From CAVXXB01 sp963765585 (GTDB lineage: Bacteria > Calditrichota > Calditrichia > JAJRVZ01), in the NCBI GenBank assembly GCA_963765585.1, contig CAVXXB010000004.1, positions 87,033 to 151,032 on the forward strand: 64,000 nucleotides of DNA, written 5' to 3'. The position numbers and the translations under genes were made by a program. Under the pieces are notes generated by a model. That model searched no databases. It was not told where the DNA came from and saw only the letters and a list, made by a program, of their open reading frames with translations. This document shows positions 9,409 to 18,817 of the stretch, one piece after another. Every line of letters starts with the position of its first letter. Position 1 is the stretch's first letter.

Positions 9409-11317
9409 CTATGGGGTAACTGTAGTCGAGCCAATTAAGTTTGCTCCAAGGTCAGCATTCCAACTATTTCCCTTATTCGCAAACCGTATGCAGCGCTTGT
9501 TCGCGCTTTTTTCTTTCGGATCATTGATCTTCAGGTAAATATCATATTCACCGGGGGGCACCTCACCGAATGCGTCCATATTTAATGAGAAGTTCAAATC
9601 ACGCCATGCCGCCGTATTGTCCGGCCTGCCGTTGCCACCCTCACCCGTCAACCAATCCCTTGCGTCAAGGTCCGTAGCTGCCGCGTAAGAGTTAGAACCA
9701 TCTTTGGACTTCAGAATAACCGACACCTTTTTCTTGTTTACCACATTACCAAAGCCAACATTTTGGATCTTCCCTTTGAACCTCAGGGTACCATTCTGCT
9801 TTACCCATTCACTCGCCTTAGCCTCACGCAACACTAAACGGTAACCTAATCTGTCGCGGAAGTATTCTAGTCCGGTTCTACCGTCATATACCGGGTCAAA
9901 GATTGCCGTTTTTGTCGGTCCGGTGTAAGGAGTATCTGTCTCTCTACTTGATGCCGGGAACGTAACCGGTTTAGTGACATTGGCTTCATTATAAATAAAA
10001 CTATTCCACCGGTTATATCTGCCGTGTCTCATATTCAAAGCAGTTGTCCGGAATTCCTGAGCCTCTATAATAGCGCCCGGCATATTTCCAAAAGCATTAT
10101 CACCGACCCCGCCTTCAACCTGAAGGATTGTGTTTCGATGATAAAGCCAGGTAAGAAATCTGAAACGGTCATGCGGAGCATGAAACCTGCCATTGTCGCT
10201 ATAATTTGCCGCATAACTATCGTCGAAAAAACCAAATCGCGCCTCCGGTGAGCCTTTGGGTGGCACCGGCATTTCGTCTATATTAGCAGCGGTAAAATTG
10301 GTCCCATACGTAAGATTATACCATGCCATGAATAAGCGCTGATTTGTTAAAAGAAGACGCGAAGCGGGAACAACTTCCAAATATGTATCGAATAAGCTTC
10401 TTGGCAGCCTCGGCGCTCAGAGCCATGGGTGATGAGTGCTGTTCGCCCCATGGACCAAACATACCCGTTTTAACACACATGATGATGTCTTCGAATTCAG
10501 CAAAGATGGGTTTAAGCTGCCAGAGATGATATTCAATCCAGTCTTTGTCCGTATGACCGGGTACATCACACATGGCAGATGGATTATTAGGAGTTACGTA
10601 TGCCGGTTCCGGGCCATGAATGAGTCCTTCGGTGAGATCCAGATCGGGATACTTATGGGGTTCAATATAATTAAACCCGTTGCCGTCATAAGAAAATTTC
10701 ACAAAGGCTACGCCTCTGCCATCTCTCACCTTCTGCAGCAGGCCTCTTATATAATCGAGCGCAAACGGGGTTAGGGGTTGTGTCTTTCCTGTTCTTGTGG
10801 CTCCGGTGCCCGGGTCTGCAAACAATCCATCATCCTTGTAAGCAAAAGCATCTTTCGCCGAGAGGAACGCATTCGACGAAAAGTTACACAGGTCAAAACA
10901 CATGAATGATATGGAAGGCATGGCAGAGACCCCGGTACCGCCAACGTATGGGCCGGTGTTTTGATTCACCCCATTATAAAATTGGGTCTCTTCGATATCA
11001 TCACCTTCCACGGGCGGCACCTGTCTTCCATGATACAGCACAGAATTGGCGTCAACCGGGACGCGGTGATCTACTTCAGGCGTAATTCCAAAAGGCGAAT
11101 TTTTCTCATTAACCGAATCCGGCGATATATTCTGCCACCGTCCCCGGTAGGCGCCTCTGTCAGGATTAGGAATATCAACCGGATTTTCGGTATAGTCCAG
11201 CGCCTGTAATACCAGCGGGGCTTCTTTGCTATCACCTGCATAAGCGGCACACAGCAAGACCATCAACACCATGCCAGCGATGAACAGATTTTTTTTCACG
11301 CTAAGTATTTTTTCCAC
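9409..11317 (-). pseudogene. Secreted DUF4874/DUF4832 protein, paralogue 3 (one frameshift)
   Basis: N-terminal half 11317-10390: signal peptide LFIAGMVLMVLLCAAYAG, then DYTENPVDIPNPDRGAYRGR and MFGPWGEQHSS. C-terminal half 10380-9409: VVPASRLLLTNQRLFMAWYN to the end. Comparison with paralogue 4 places a single shift at 10375-10395. It is about 80-90 percent alike to paralogue 4 in the first 300 residues, so this is a recent tandem duplication. Confidence 0.8.
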
Positions 11318-11358
11318 AAAATTACCTCTAACCTGATATAATAATTGCCGACGTACAT

Positions 11359-13347
11359 CTATGGGATGACAGTCGTCGAACCAATTAAGTTTGCACCAAG
11401 GTCAGTATTCCAACTATTTCCTTTATTCGCAAACCGTATGCAACGCTTGTTAGCGCTTTGTTCTTTAGGATCATTGATCTTCAGGTAAATATCATAGTCC
11501 CCGGCAGGAACATTACCAAAAGCGGACATTTTTACCGAGAAATTCATATCACGCCATGCAGCCATATTGTCCGGCCTGCCGTTGCCACCCTCATCCGTCA
11601 GCCAATCCCTTGCGTCAAGATCGGTAGTTGCCATGTAAGCGTTAGAACCAGCTTTGGACTTCAGAATAACCGACACCTTTTTCTTGTTTACGACATTACC
11701 AAAGCCAACATTTTGGATCTTGCCTTCGAACCGCAGGGTACCATTCGGCTCTGCCCATTCACTCGCCTTAGCCTCGCGCAACACTAACCGGTAGCCCATT
11801 CTGTCGCGGAAATATTCCAGTCCGGTTCTACCGTCATATACCGGGTCAAAGATTGCCGTTTTAGTTTCTCCGGTGAAAGTCTTTCCCCTTAACTCTTCTT
11901 CGTTGGCTGGGAACTGAACTGGTGTAGTGACATTTGCTTCATTATAAATAAAACTATTCCAGCGGTTATATCTGCCGTGTCTCATATTCAAATTACTTGT
12001 CCGGAGTTGTTGGGCTTCTATAATAGCACCAGGCATATTGCCAAAAACATTATCGCCGATCCCACCTTCTCCCTGAACGATTTGGTTTTGCTTATTAATC
12101 CATGTGATAACTCTGTACCGATCATATGTACTGCTTCCGTATCTGCGATTGATCATAGGATCGCCTTCGGAAATCGAGCCATTATCACCCCAACTACCAG
12201 CTGCATAACTATCGTTGAAAAAACCAAAACGCGCCTCCGGCGAGCCCTTTGGCGGAACCGGCATGGCGTCTATATTAGTAAAGGTATAGGTGGTCCCATA
12301 CGTTTCGTTATACCATGCCAGAAATCCCCCTGCATGCGTTAAAAGCGCTCGTGAAGCAGGAACAGCCTCCAGATATGCATCTAAAAGCATCTTGTAAGCA
12401 TCCACACTTTGAGCTTCAGGTGATGAGTGCTGTTCGCCCCATGGACCAAGCATCCCCGTTTTAACACACATGATGATGTCTTCGAATTCATGGAAAATGG
12501 GTTTAAGCTGCCAAATATGATATTGTATCCAGTTTTTGTCCGTATGACCGGGTACATTACACATGGCCGATGGATTATTATCAGTTACGAATGTTGGCTC
12601 AGGTCCATGGATGAGTCCCTGGGTGAGATCCAGGCCGGGATACTTATGGGATTCAATATAATTAAACCCGTTGCCGTCATAAGAAAATTTCACAAAGGCT
12701 ACGCCGTTGCCATCTCTCACCTTCTGCAGCAGGCCTCTCATATAATCAAGCGCAAACGATGTTAAAGGTTGCGTTTTTCCTGTTCTTGTGGCTCCGGTAC
12801 CCGGGTCTGCAAACAATCCATCATCCTTGTACCCAAAAGCATCGGTCGCCGAGAGGAACGCGTTCGACGAAAAGTTACACAAGTCAAAACACATAAATGA
12901 TATGGCAGGAAGGGCCGAGACCCCGGTACCGCCAACGTAGGGGTTAGTGTTTTGATTAACACCATTAAAAAATTGAGTCTCTTCGATATCATCACCTTCC
13001 ACAGGCGGCACCTGTCTTCCATGATACAGCACAGAATTTGCGTCAACCGGAACCCGGTGATCTACTTCAGGCGTAATACCAAAAGGCGAATTAGTCTCAT
13101 TAACCGAATTCGGTGATATATTCTGCCATCGGCCTCTATAGGCGCCTCTGTCCGGATTCGGAATATCAACAGGATTCTCCGTATAGTCAAGCGCCTGTAA
13201 CACAAGCGGGGCGACTTCTCTATCATCTGCACCATTCGATACAATGTCGTTTCCGGGAGTTTGCCCCGCAAATGCGACACACAACAAACCAGTCAACACC
13301 AGGCCAACGATTAACAGGATTTTATCCACTCCAAATACTTTTTTCAT
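11359..13347 (-). CDS. Secreted DUF4874/DUF4832 protein, paralogue 4 (intact)
   Basis: 662 residues and the only uninterrupted member of the cluster. Signal peptide LLIVGLVLTGLLCVAFAGQ (1-27). The DUF4874-type N-terminal region has NPDRGAYRGRWQ, TSFALDYMRGLLQKVRDG and FVKFSYDGNGFN. The DUF4832-like middle has MLGPWGEQHSS, THAGGFLAWYNETYGTTY and PPKGSPEARFGFFNDSY. A C-terminal Ig-like beta domain follows (LVLREAKASEWAEPNGTLRF, NVVNKKKVSVILKSKAG). Exported, probably acting on or binding glycans; the reaction is unknown. AGGTTA ribosome site. Tandem copies are separated by ~40 bases. Confidence 0.75.
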   Translation of the reverse strand: MKKVFGVDKILLIVGLVLTGLLCVAFAGQTPGNDIVSNGADDREVAPLVLQALDYTENPVDIPNPDRGAYRGRWQNISPNSVNETNSPFGITPEVDHRVPVDANSVLYHGRQVPPVEGDDIEETQFFNGVNQNTNPYVGGTGVSALPAISFMCFDLCNFSSNAFLSATDAFGYKDDGLFADPGTGATRTGKTQPLTSFALDYMRGLLQKVRDGNGVAFVKFSYDGNGFNYIESHKYPGLDLTQGLIHGPEPTFVTDNNPSAMCNVPGHTDKNWIQYHIWQLKPIFHEFEDIIMCVKTGMLGPWGEQHSSPEAQSVDAYKMLLDAYLEAVPASRALLTHAGGFLAWYNETYGTTYTFTNIDAMPVPPKGSPEARFGFFNDSYAAGSWGDNGSISEGDPMINRRYGSSTYDRYRVITWINKQNQIVQGEGGIGDNVFGNMPGAIIEAQQLRTSNLNMRHGRYNRWNSFIYNEANVTTPVQFPANEEELRGKTFTGETKTAIFDPVYDGRTGLEYFRDRMGYRLVLREAKASEWAEPNGTLRFEGKIQNVGFGNVVNKKKVSVILKSKAGSNAYMATTDLDARDWLTDEGGNGRPDNMAAWRDMNFSVKMSAFGNVPAGDYDIYLKINDPKEQSANKRCIRFANKGNSWNTDLGANLIGSTTVIP

Positions 13348-13403
13348 AACCTAACCTCCAACTTAATATAATAAATGTAAAAAATAGATTCGTCAACAAC
13401 AAC

Positions 13404-13505
13404 TCAGAGCCTATCTCTTGTTACAATTCTCCAAGTGTTTGTTATCCAAAGGACAGCTCCAACGACAGCAATTGCTAAAGTTATTGCTTGAGAGATGCAA
13501 ATTTA
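13404..13505 (-). pseudogene. Possible C-terminal fragment of a membrane protein
   Basis: In one frame the minus strand reads ICISQAITLAIAVVGAVLWI, then TNTWRIVTRDRL and a stop. It is hydrophobic then basic, like the end of a membrane protein, but has no start. It lies between the lipoprotein remnant and the DUF4832 block, where an attC would be expected. It may mark the breakpoint where the block joined the array. Confidence 0.25.
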
Positions 13506-13506
13506 A

Positions 13507-13867
13507 TTACTCAATTTCTCGCAAGTCACTTAATGGAATATAACAAATCGATTGAGAATGGAATAATATATAGTACATTTTGTCACCTTCAAACTCTATT
13601 GCATCAATCTCCTGTGACGGTGCCAGGAGTGGGGGTAATAATTTATAATCCTTGAGGCTGATTCTCCGTATCTCTGTATAAGATTCATCGTCACTCGTTG
13701 GATACCAGTATCTGGTGTGAATAATATCATTATGAATGTTCAAACCCCATCCAGCCTCAGGAATTGGAACACTGTCTATTAAATCGCCATTTAGATTAAA
13801 TGAAAAGTGAATTGTTTTGATTACATGCGATTAGTGTAATCACCAATGTTATGATAGTATGTTTCAT
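13507..13867 (-). pseudogene. Small lipoprotein, frameshifted
   Basis: ATG at 13865-13867 begins MKHTIITLVITLIACNQNN, a signal peptide with lipobox LIAC. One base is out of frame near 13810. The frame then runs FSFNLNGDLIDSVPIPEAGW into the 78-residue C-terminal part and stops at 13507. The repeated references to I/V-rich strands suggest a beta-propeller-like fragment, but no family is recognised. The attC that should lie to its left is missing. Confidence 0.6.
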
Positions 13868-13899
13868 TTGCCTAATATATAAAAAAATGATATTTATTG

Positions 13900-14011
13900 C
13901 CCATAATGGTTGGCAATTAGCGGCGCTGGGCCTTTCCCCCGGACGTCTTGAAGCGTAGCTGAAAGCAGCCTGTTCCGACGTAGGTCGGGATCCGCTATTG
14001 CATTGTTATAT
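13900..14011 (-). repeat. attC site, main family (A)
   Basis: Weak left box (ccataat) and right box gttatat. Internal structure as in family A: arms tggcaattagcggcgctg / ccgctattgcattg, then a nested hairpin (one C changed to T, ttccgacgtaggtcggga). The right box contributes the TAA stop of the methyltransferase. Confidence 0.85.
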
Positions 14012-14851
14012 GGCCTTTTTTGCTATAATGGCCATTTCATCAGAATTTGGACTATAATTTTTGCCGGCGACATCAGAAAAAAAGTTAACAATTTTAAGAT
14101 TGCTCTCTTGAAATTCTGCAGTCAAACTTTCCTGACTATAATATTTAAGCCAATTATATACGACACGAAATTGATTTTTCTCTATGATAGTATATTTATC
14201 AAGCACTATCTTCTCTGTTGGATATTTATAGGTATTTAGAAAACCATAGTATTTTTCGGGAGACCAAAATCCATTCAACATATTTTTTTCATATATGGAT
14301 TGTTCCGTCCTTTTTTCAAACGAATTTAATGTGAATACATCCAATAAAATGGAACCCTCATCAGTAAGTAATTTATAGAAATTCTTCAATAGATTTTTTC
14401 TTTGTATTGGACTTAATGCGCAAAAATCACACATGATCATACAAATCAGATCGAATTTTTTGTCGGTGTTATATTCCAAATAATTCTGCAGGATATAATC
14501 AATGTGGAGATCATTATTCTTCGCTGCCATTTTTGCATATTCAATTGATCTGGGAGAAAAATCTATGCCTGTTACGATTGCTCCTTTTTCAGCAAATCGA
14601 GATGTATACAATCCGGGTCCACATCCAAAGTCACAAATATTTGATGTATGATTTAAGTTAAAAATCGAATAAATCCATTCTACTGATTTGTTAATGAACT
14701 TTGATTTTCTTGAAGAAATATCGACTGATTCGTTTAAGTGAAAATTAAGCATTTGTTTTGATGTATAGGCATCAGTCCATAATTCCGGTGCAGTATAATA
14801 CTGAAATGGTTTTGGGCGTTTATTTATTTTGTTAAGAAGTTTATACATCAT
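14006..14851 (-). CDS. Class I SAM-dependent methyltransferase
   Basis: 281 residues. SAM-binding motif I ICDFGCGPGLYTSRFAEKGA (about 95-115), motif II VTGIDFSPRSIEYAKMAAK, and post-I LICMIMCDFCALSP give a Methyltransf_25/11-type Rossmann fold. The N-terminal ~80 residues (YYTAPELWTDAYTSKQML) resemble small-molecule methyltransferases. The substrate is not evident. Single-gene cassette, 18 bases from the upstream attC, so it has no room for its own promoter. Stop TAA is in the attC core. Confidence 0.85.
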   Translation of the reverse strand: MMYKLLNKINKRPKPFQYYTAPELWTDAYTSKQMLNFHLNESVDISSRKSKFINKSVEWIYSIFNLNHTSNICDFGCGPGLYTSRFAEKGAIVTGIDFSPRSIEYAKMAAKNNDLHIDYILQNYLEYNTDKKFDLICMIMCDFCALSPIQRKNLLKNFYKLLTDEGSILLDVFTLNSFEKRTEQSIYEKNMLNGFWSPEKYYGFLNTYKYPTEKIVLDKYTIIEKNQFRVVYNWLKYYSQESLTAEFQESNLKIVNFFSDVAGKNYSPNSDEMAIIAKKAI

Positions 14852-14869
14852 TTTGATAATTAAAAGGCC

Positions 14870-14976
14870 ATATAACGGTCGGCAATTAGCGGCCCCGTGA
14901 GATAATCAGGATTGAAATTTAGCACTTAAAGAGTTCAGGCTTATCTCACGGAATCTGCTACATTGCATTGTTATAA
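14870..14976 (-). repeat. attC site, variant B
   Basis: atataac (14870-14876) to gttataa (14970-14976). The centre (gtgagataatcagg ... aggcttatctcac) matches the site at 111. Confidence 0.9.
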
Positions 14977-14998
14977 GGCCGATTGATTTTATTTACAT

Positions 14999-15757
14999 TT
15001 ACATAAAAATTAGAAAAATTATTAAACCTAGATAAATAAATATCCACACTTTTGCCGCAAAATCAAATTTCTTATTAGACATTCTTTTCAATATTTGATT
15101 ACTCAACAAAACTGAAAAAGGTAAACATAAAAATGCCCAACCAATTCCTGCCAGGACATCACTCAAATAATGAGCTCCTAAGAATATTCTCGCAAAGCAA
15201 ACCATCAAAGCAATGAATGCCAATATCCCTTTGATCCAAAAATGAAAACCGCCCTTATACTGTGCATAGAAAAGAAAAGGTATTACAAACGCAACACTTT
15301 TAGTTGCATGGCCTGATGGAAATGAAGGCGTTTTTGAATTTGTCAAGAACCTAATTTCATTTGAATATTCAATAATTGGACGAGCACGATTGAATATTTC
15401 TTTAAGTATATCCCCTGTAATACCAGCCATTGCAAAAGAAAAAAGTATTAAAAGAAATATCGGTCTACCATTTTTTATTTCAATACTTTTAAGAGAAAGA
15501 ATTAAATAACAAAAATATGTAAATACAATAATGGGCATTCCATAATGAGAAGAAATCTTGTTAAGCACAACTGCATTAGTACTAAAATTAGAATTATTCA
15601 GGGAAAAAAGAATTGTTTTATCAATTTCAACCTGAAACCACAAGAAGACTGCGATACTCCACAAGATTATGAAGATAAGCCCAAAACAGATCCATTGTTT
15701 ATTAGAGGTGTTAATCTGTCTTACTAAATCTGCATTGAAATTATTAGTTACACTCAA
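14999..15757 (-). CDS. PAP2-family phosphatase, membrane-bound
   Basis: 252 residues with about six membrane helices. All three PAP2 motifs are present: KEIFNRARP, PSFPSGH and RIFLGAHYLSDV. The histidines and arginine form the phosphatase site, which typically acts on phosphatidic acid, undecaprenyl pyrophosphate or other lipid phosphates, with the site facing the periplasm. The start appears to be TTG at 15755-15757, behind AAGGA. Single-gene cassette. Confidence 0.9.
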   Translation of the reverse strand: MSVTNNFNADLVRQINTSNKQWICFGLIFIILWSIAVFLWFQVEIDKTILFSLNNSNFSTNAVVLNKISSHYGMPIIVFTYFCYLILSLKSIEIKNGRPIFLLILFSFAMAGITGDILKEIFNRARPIIEYSNEIRFLTNSKTPSFPSGHATKSVAFVIPFLFYAQYKGGFHFWIKGILAFIALMVCFARIFLGAHYLSDVLAGIGWAFLCLPFSVLLSNQILKRMSNKKFDFAAKVWIFIYLGLIIFLIFM

Positions 15758-15801
15758 AATTCAATTCCAATCCTTTTTTATATTTAACATGAAACTAAGC
15801 C

Positions 15802-15914
15802 GTATAACGGTTGGCAATTAGCGGCGCTGGGCCTTTCCCCCGGACGTCTTGAAGCATAGCTGAAAGCAGCCTGTCCCGACGTAGGTCGGGATCCGCTACA
15901 TTGCATGGTTAGGC
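15802..15914 (-). repeat. attC site, family A reference example
   Basis: gtataac to gttaggc. Outer arms: gcaattagcgg on the left against gcaatgtagcgg on the other strand, i.e. one extra G, the unpaired base that sets attC polarity. Inner arm cggacgtcttgaagc, then a nested hairpin cccgac-gtag-gtcggg close to the right arm. This 113-bp plan recurs at most other sites in the window. Confidence 0.95.
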
Positions 15915-15924
15915 AGACAAAAAA

Positions 15925-16215
15925 TTATATATTCGAGGCTTCAAAGAGAACTTTGACTTTTGAGAGGCGAATGCGTTTTTTCGCTTTTGATAGGTCATAA
16001 TTCTGTTGCATATTCAACCACAATTCCGGAGTTGTATCAAATGCCTTAGAAAGTCTAAGCGCCATTGAGATACTAAGACCTGATTTTTGGTTTACTAATT
16101 CTGAAAAAGTCTTTCGGGTAACTCCCAAAGCCTTTGCTGCATTTGTGACAGTTAATCCAAGTGGTTCGAGATAAAGATCCCGTAGCACTTCACCTGGATG
16201 AGCAGGTTTATACAT
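15925..16215 (-). CDS. higA: HigA-type antitoxin
   Basis: 96 residues. MYKPAHPGEVLRDLYLEPLG is the hallmark start of HigA/VapI antitoxins, followed by a helix-turn-helix (TVTNAAKALGVTRKTFSELV) and the conserved TPELWLNMQQNYDL segment. It should repress the promoter upstream of higB and bind the toxin. Second gene of the pair; toxin first is usual for higBA. Confidence 0.93.
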   Translation of the reverse strand: MYKPAHPGEVLRDLYLEPLGLTVTNAAKALGVTRKTFSELVNQKSGLSISMALRLSKAFDTTPELWLNMQQNYDLSKAKKRIRLSKVKVLFEASNI

Positions 16216-16229
16216 TTCAAAATACCTTT

Positions 16230-16508
16230 CTAATGATAATCTAAATAATCAACTTCAAATGCGTCGCCATCCTCAAGGACAAAGATTATTCGCCAATTTC
16301 CACTTACACTAACAGACCAAAATTTATCAAGATCACCAGTCAGTTTATGTAAATTGGAGCCTGGGAAATTCATGTCTCGAATTTCAGTGGCTGCATTTAA
16401 TAAAGATAGAATCAGTCTAATCTTTTTTCGATGAGCCGGTTGAATTTTGGAGAAATCACCTTCCTCAAAGTAATTTTGAAGGCCCTTGTGTTTGAAAGAC
16501 TGAATCAT
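16230..16508 (-). CDS. higB: HigB-type mRNA-cleaving toxin
   Basis: 92 residues of the RelE superfamily HigB branch: MIQSFKHKGLQNYFEEGD, HRKKIRLILSLLNAA, NLHKLTGDLDKFWSVSVSGN, WRIIFVLEDGDAFEVDYLDYH. The WR-hh-F and terminal DYLDYH are typical. The product cuts ribosome-bound mRNA. Starts 5 bases after a predicted -10 box, so the transcript is probably leaderless. Confidence 0.93.
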   Translation of the reverse strand: MIQSFKHKGLQNYFEEGDFSKIQPAHRKKIRLILSLLNAATEIRDMNFPGSNLHKLTGDLDKFWSVSVSGNWRIIFVLEDGDAFEVDYLDYH

Positions 16509-16513
16509 AATGA

Positions 16514-16542
16514 AATATAACGTGATACGTGTCAGGAGTCAA
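16514..16542 (-). promoter_or_regulatory. higBA promoter and operator (first pair)
   Basis: -35 TTGACT (16537-16542), 17-base spacer, -10 TATATT (16514-16519). The spacer holds acgt-gat-acgt (16520-16530), an inverted repeat also found at the second higBA pair, and the likely HigA operator. Confidence 0.75.
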
Positions 16543-16571
16543 TGGATAAAATAATTATTTAAAGGCTGTCT

Positions 16572-16685
16572 GCCTAATGGTCAGCAATTAGCGGCGCTGG
16601 GCCTTGGCAAGCAAACTGGGAATGCCACAGCTGAAAGCAGCCTGTCCCGACGTAGGTCGGGATCCACTACAGCGTATTGTTAGGT
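16572..16685 (-). repeat. attC site, hybrid A
   Basis: gcctaat to gttaggt. The right half is family A but with a changed end (cactacagcgtattg), and the centre is unique (ggcaagcaaactgggaatgcc). Confidence 0.85.
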
Positions 16686-16797
16686 GCATATATTTTAAGT
16701 TTAAAATTAAGATTATTGCAAAATATGAGCTGTCATATAATTATAATCAGTTTAATCGGACAAAAGATTAATGTGAAATTGGAATAGTAAATTAATC

Positions 16798-18472
16798 CTA
16801 CTTTATTAACAACATTTTCTTTACAGATGTGAAATCACCAGAATTTAAATAGTAAAAATATGTGCCTGAGGCAACAACTTCACCTTTAGTATTAATCCCT
16901 CTCCAGATAGCTTGATGTGTTCCAGCTGGTTTTCGCATATCAATTATGGTATCAATCCTATTACCAAAAATATCAAATATTATAATTTTTACATTCGATT
17001 CAATAGGAATTGTGTAATTAAAAGAAGTTGAATGATTAAAAGGATTCGGGAAATTTTGTTCGAGAATATAATCGTTTGGTATATTGTATAAAGTTGTTTC
17101 AATTCCCAAATATTCTGAGTAGTAATAAACCTGCAATCCCTGACCGCCGTTGGCAAAAAATATTGTTCCATTCAAGCCAATTTCAACATTATATGCAATG
17201 CCTCCTGTATAAGTATGAGCAATATTATTAAATGTTGAACCGTTATAATTTGTCACATAAAAACCATTATTGCCATTAGCTGAGAAAAACTGTGCCATCA
17301 AATCCAAGCGATACACCCCATGCTTCATTACCATTGTTAATATGGCCAGATTCTATAAATGATGTTCCATCTTGCTTATAAGCTCTCAATCCGTCGTCGC
17401 GATTGGCAAGATAAACTTTCCCATCAAGGTCAATACCTAAATCCCATGCTTTACCACCATTATTGATATGAGCTATATTAGTAAAAGTTGTTCCATCGAA
17501 GCGGTATGAACGTAAACCATCCTGGTTATTGGCGAGATATATAACACCAGCGGAATCAACAATAATATCAATTGCTGCACCCCCATCATATATATGCCCC
17601 TTATTTACAAACGATGAACCATCAAATTGATATGCTCTCAATCCATCATTTCCGTTAGCTAGAAAGACTGTTCCATCTTCTCCAAGCGCCACATTTTGCG
17701 CCCAACCACCGTTATTTATATGTGCTATATTAGTGAAAGAGATACCATTATAGCTATATGCCCGTAAACCATCAGAACTATTAGCAAGAAAAATGGTACC
17801 ATCTTTCCTGACTGCCACACCACTAGCCCAACCTCCGTTATCTATGTGTGCTGTGCATATTAAAGACTCTCCGTCAAAATTATATGCACGTAAACCATTA
17901 AAACTGTTAGCAATAAATATTGTACCTTCAGAATCAAAGGCGATATCTGAAACGACACCAACATCATTCAAATGTCCTATATTGATGAATTCTGATCTAA
18001 TATACTTATAGGCCCGTAATCCTTCATTATCATTTACTAGAAAAATATTATCATTAGAGTTTACAGCAATACCAAGTGCTAGTCCTCCATCATTTATATA
18101 AGTGGTGTTAATAAACAATTCACCGTCAAACTCGTAAGCCCAGTAGTCCATTATATCTATTTGCAAGAAAAATTGTCCCACCGTATCCAATTGCAGTATG
18201 ATTGGCGTATCCTACATTATTTATATGAGCAATATTTTTGAAAGGGCTTCGATTATCACTGTTCTGATTAAAATTGCCTTCAAAGTTATATGACCTTAAA
18301 CCACCATATCCATTCGTCACAAAAAGTGTGCTGTCTGGACCTATAACCGCGCTGGTAACAGAACCGCATTCTAGGCTGGATGCAATGGGGCATAATGTAC
18401 TCTGCAATTGGGCATAAAGGGGGAATACTGAACAAAAAATCAATTTCAAAAAAAATAATTGATTCTATTCAT
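16798..18472 (-). pseudogene. Secreted repeat protein with C-terminal sorting tail (frameshifted)
   Basis: Three overlapping frames make one protein. The repeated motif (TIFLANxxDGLRAYxYDG, FTNIAHINNGG) occurs about eight times, a beta-propeller of the LVIVD type. The end has NFPNPFNHSTSFNYTIPIES and ASGTYFYYLNSGDFTSVKKM, the T9SS/Por-like sorting domain. The true start is probably the ATG at 18470-18472: one extra T in a run of eight would join MNRINYFF to LKLIFCSVFPLYAQ, a perfect signal peptide. Further shifts lie near 18160 and 17290. Surface or secreted location inferred. Confidence 0.75.
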
Positions 18473-18584
18473 GGTATGACTCCTAATATTACTTGGTTAA
18501 AATATGAAAATGTAGACCGTACTTCTTGTTTTGTAATGGGGGCACCCAACATACATAACTCCTATTGTTAATGTCCTTTTTTTG

Positions 18585-18776
18585 TTATTTGCGTGCTACC
18601 ATAATATTGCCAAGAAACAATTTTGTGTTGTTTCCCCAACTATACTGGTTATCCCCAATAAGATCAAGGATATATACGAAATGGAAGATCTGCAAAGGCG
18701 TTTTCAAAACATGTTTAGATGAATTAACCGTGTTGTAAACACTGTTTGCTAAAAAATGCTGTTGAAGATAAATCAA
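18585..18776 (-). CDS. Short ORF of unknown status
   Basis: 63 residues from an ATG at 18774. Part of the sequence (aagatcaaggatatatacga ... gcaaaggcgtttt) resembles 19975-20015 on the other side of the glycosyltransferase. The reading may be the C-terminal end of a lost gene (FHFVYILDLIGDNQYSWGNN) rather than a complete one. The ~110 bases between 18472 and 18585 hold no gene I can support. Confidence 0.25.
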   Translation of the reverse strand: MIYLQQHFLANSVYNTVNSSKHVLKTPLQIFHFVYILDLIGDNQYSWGNNTKLFLGNIMVARK

Positions 18777-18817
18777 TAACAGCAGTAAATTAAGGCAGGA
18801 ACTCTTTGTTTCAGCAT

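Noticed and set aside
4387..12765. Plus-strand open frames of 60-160 codons across the DUF4832 cluster
   Set aside because: They are antisense shadows of the long minus-strand genes, recur at equivalent positions in each paralogue, and lack ribosome sites and recognisable domains.
18540..18580. acccaac ... gttaatg as an attC
   Set aside because: The two boxes are too close and the sequence between them has no arm complementarity.
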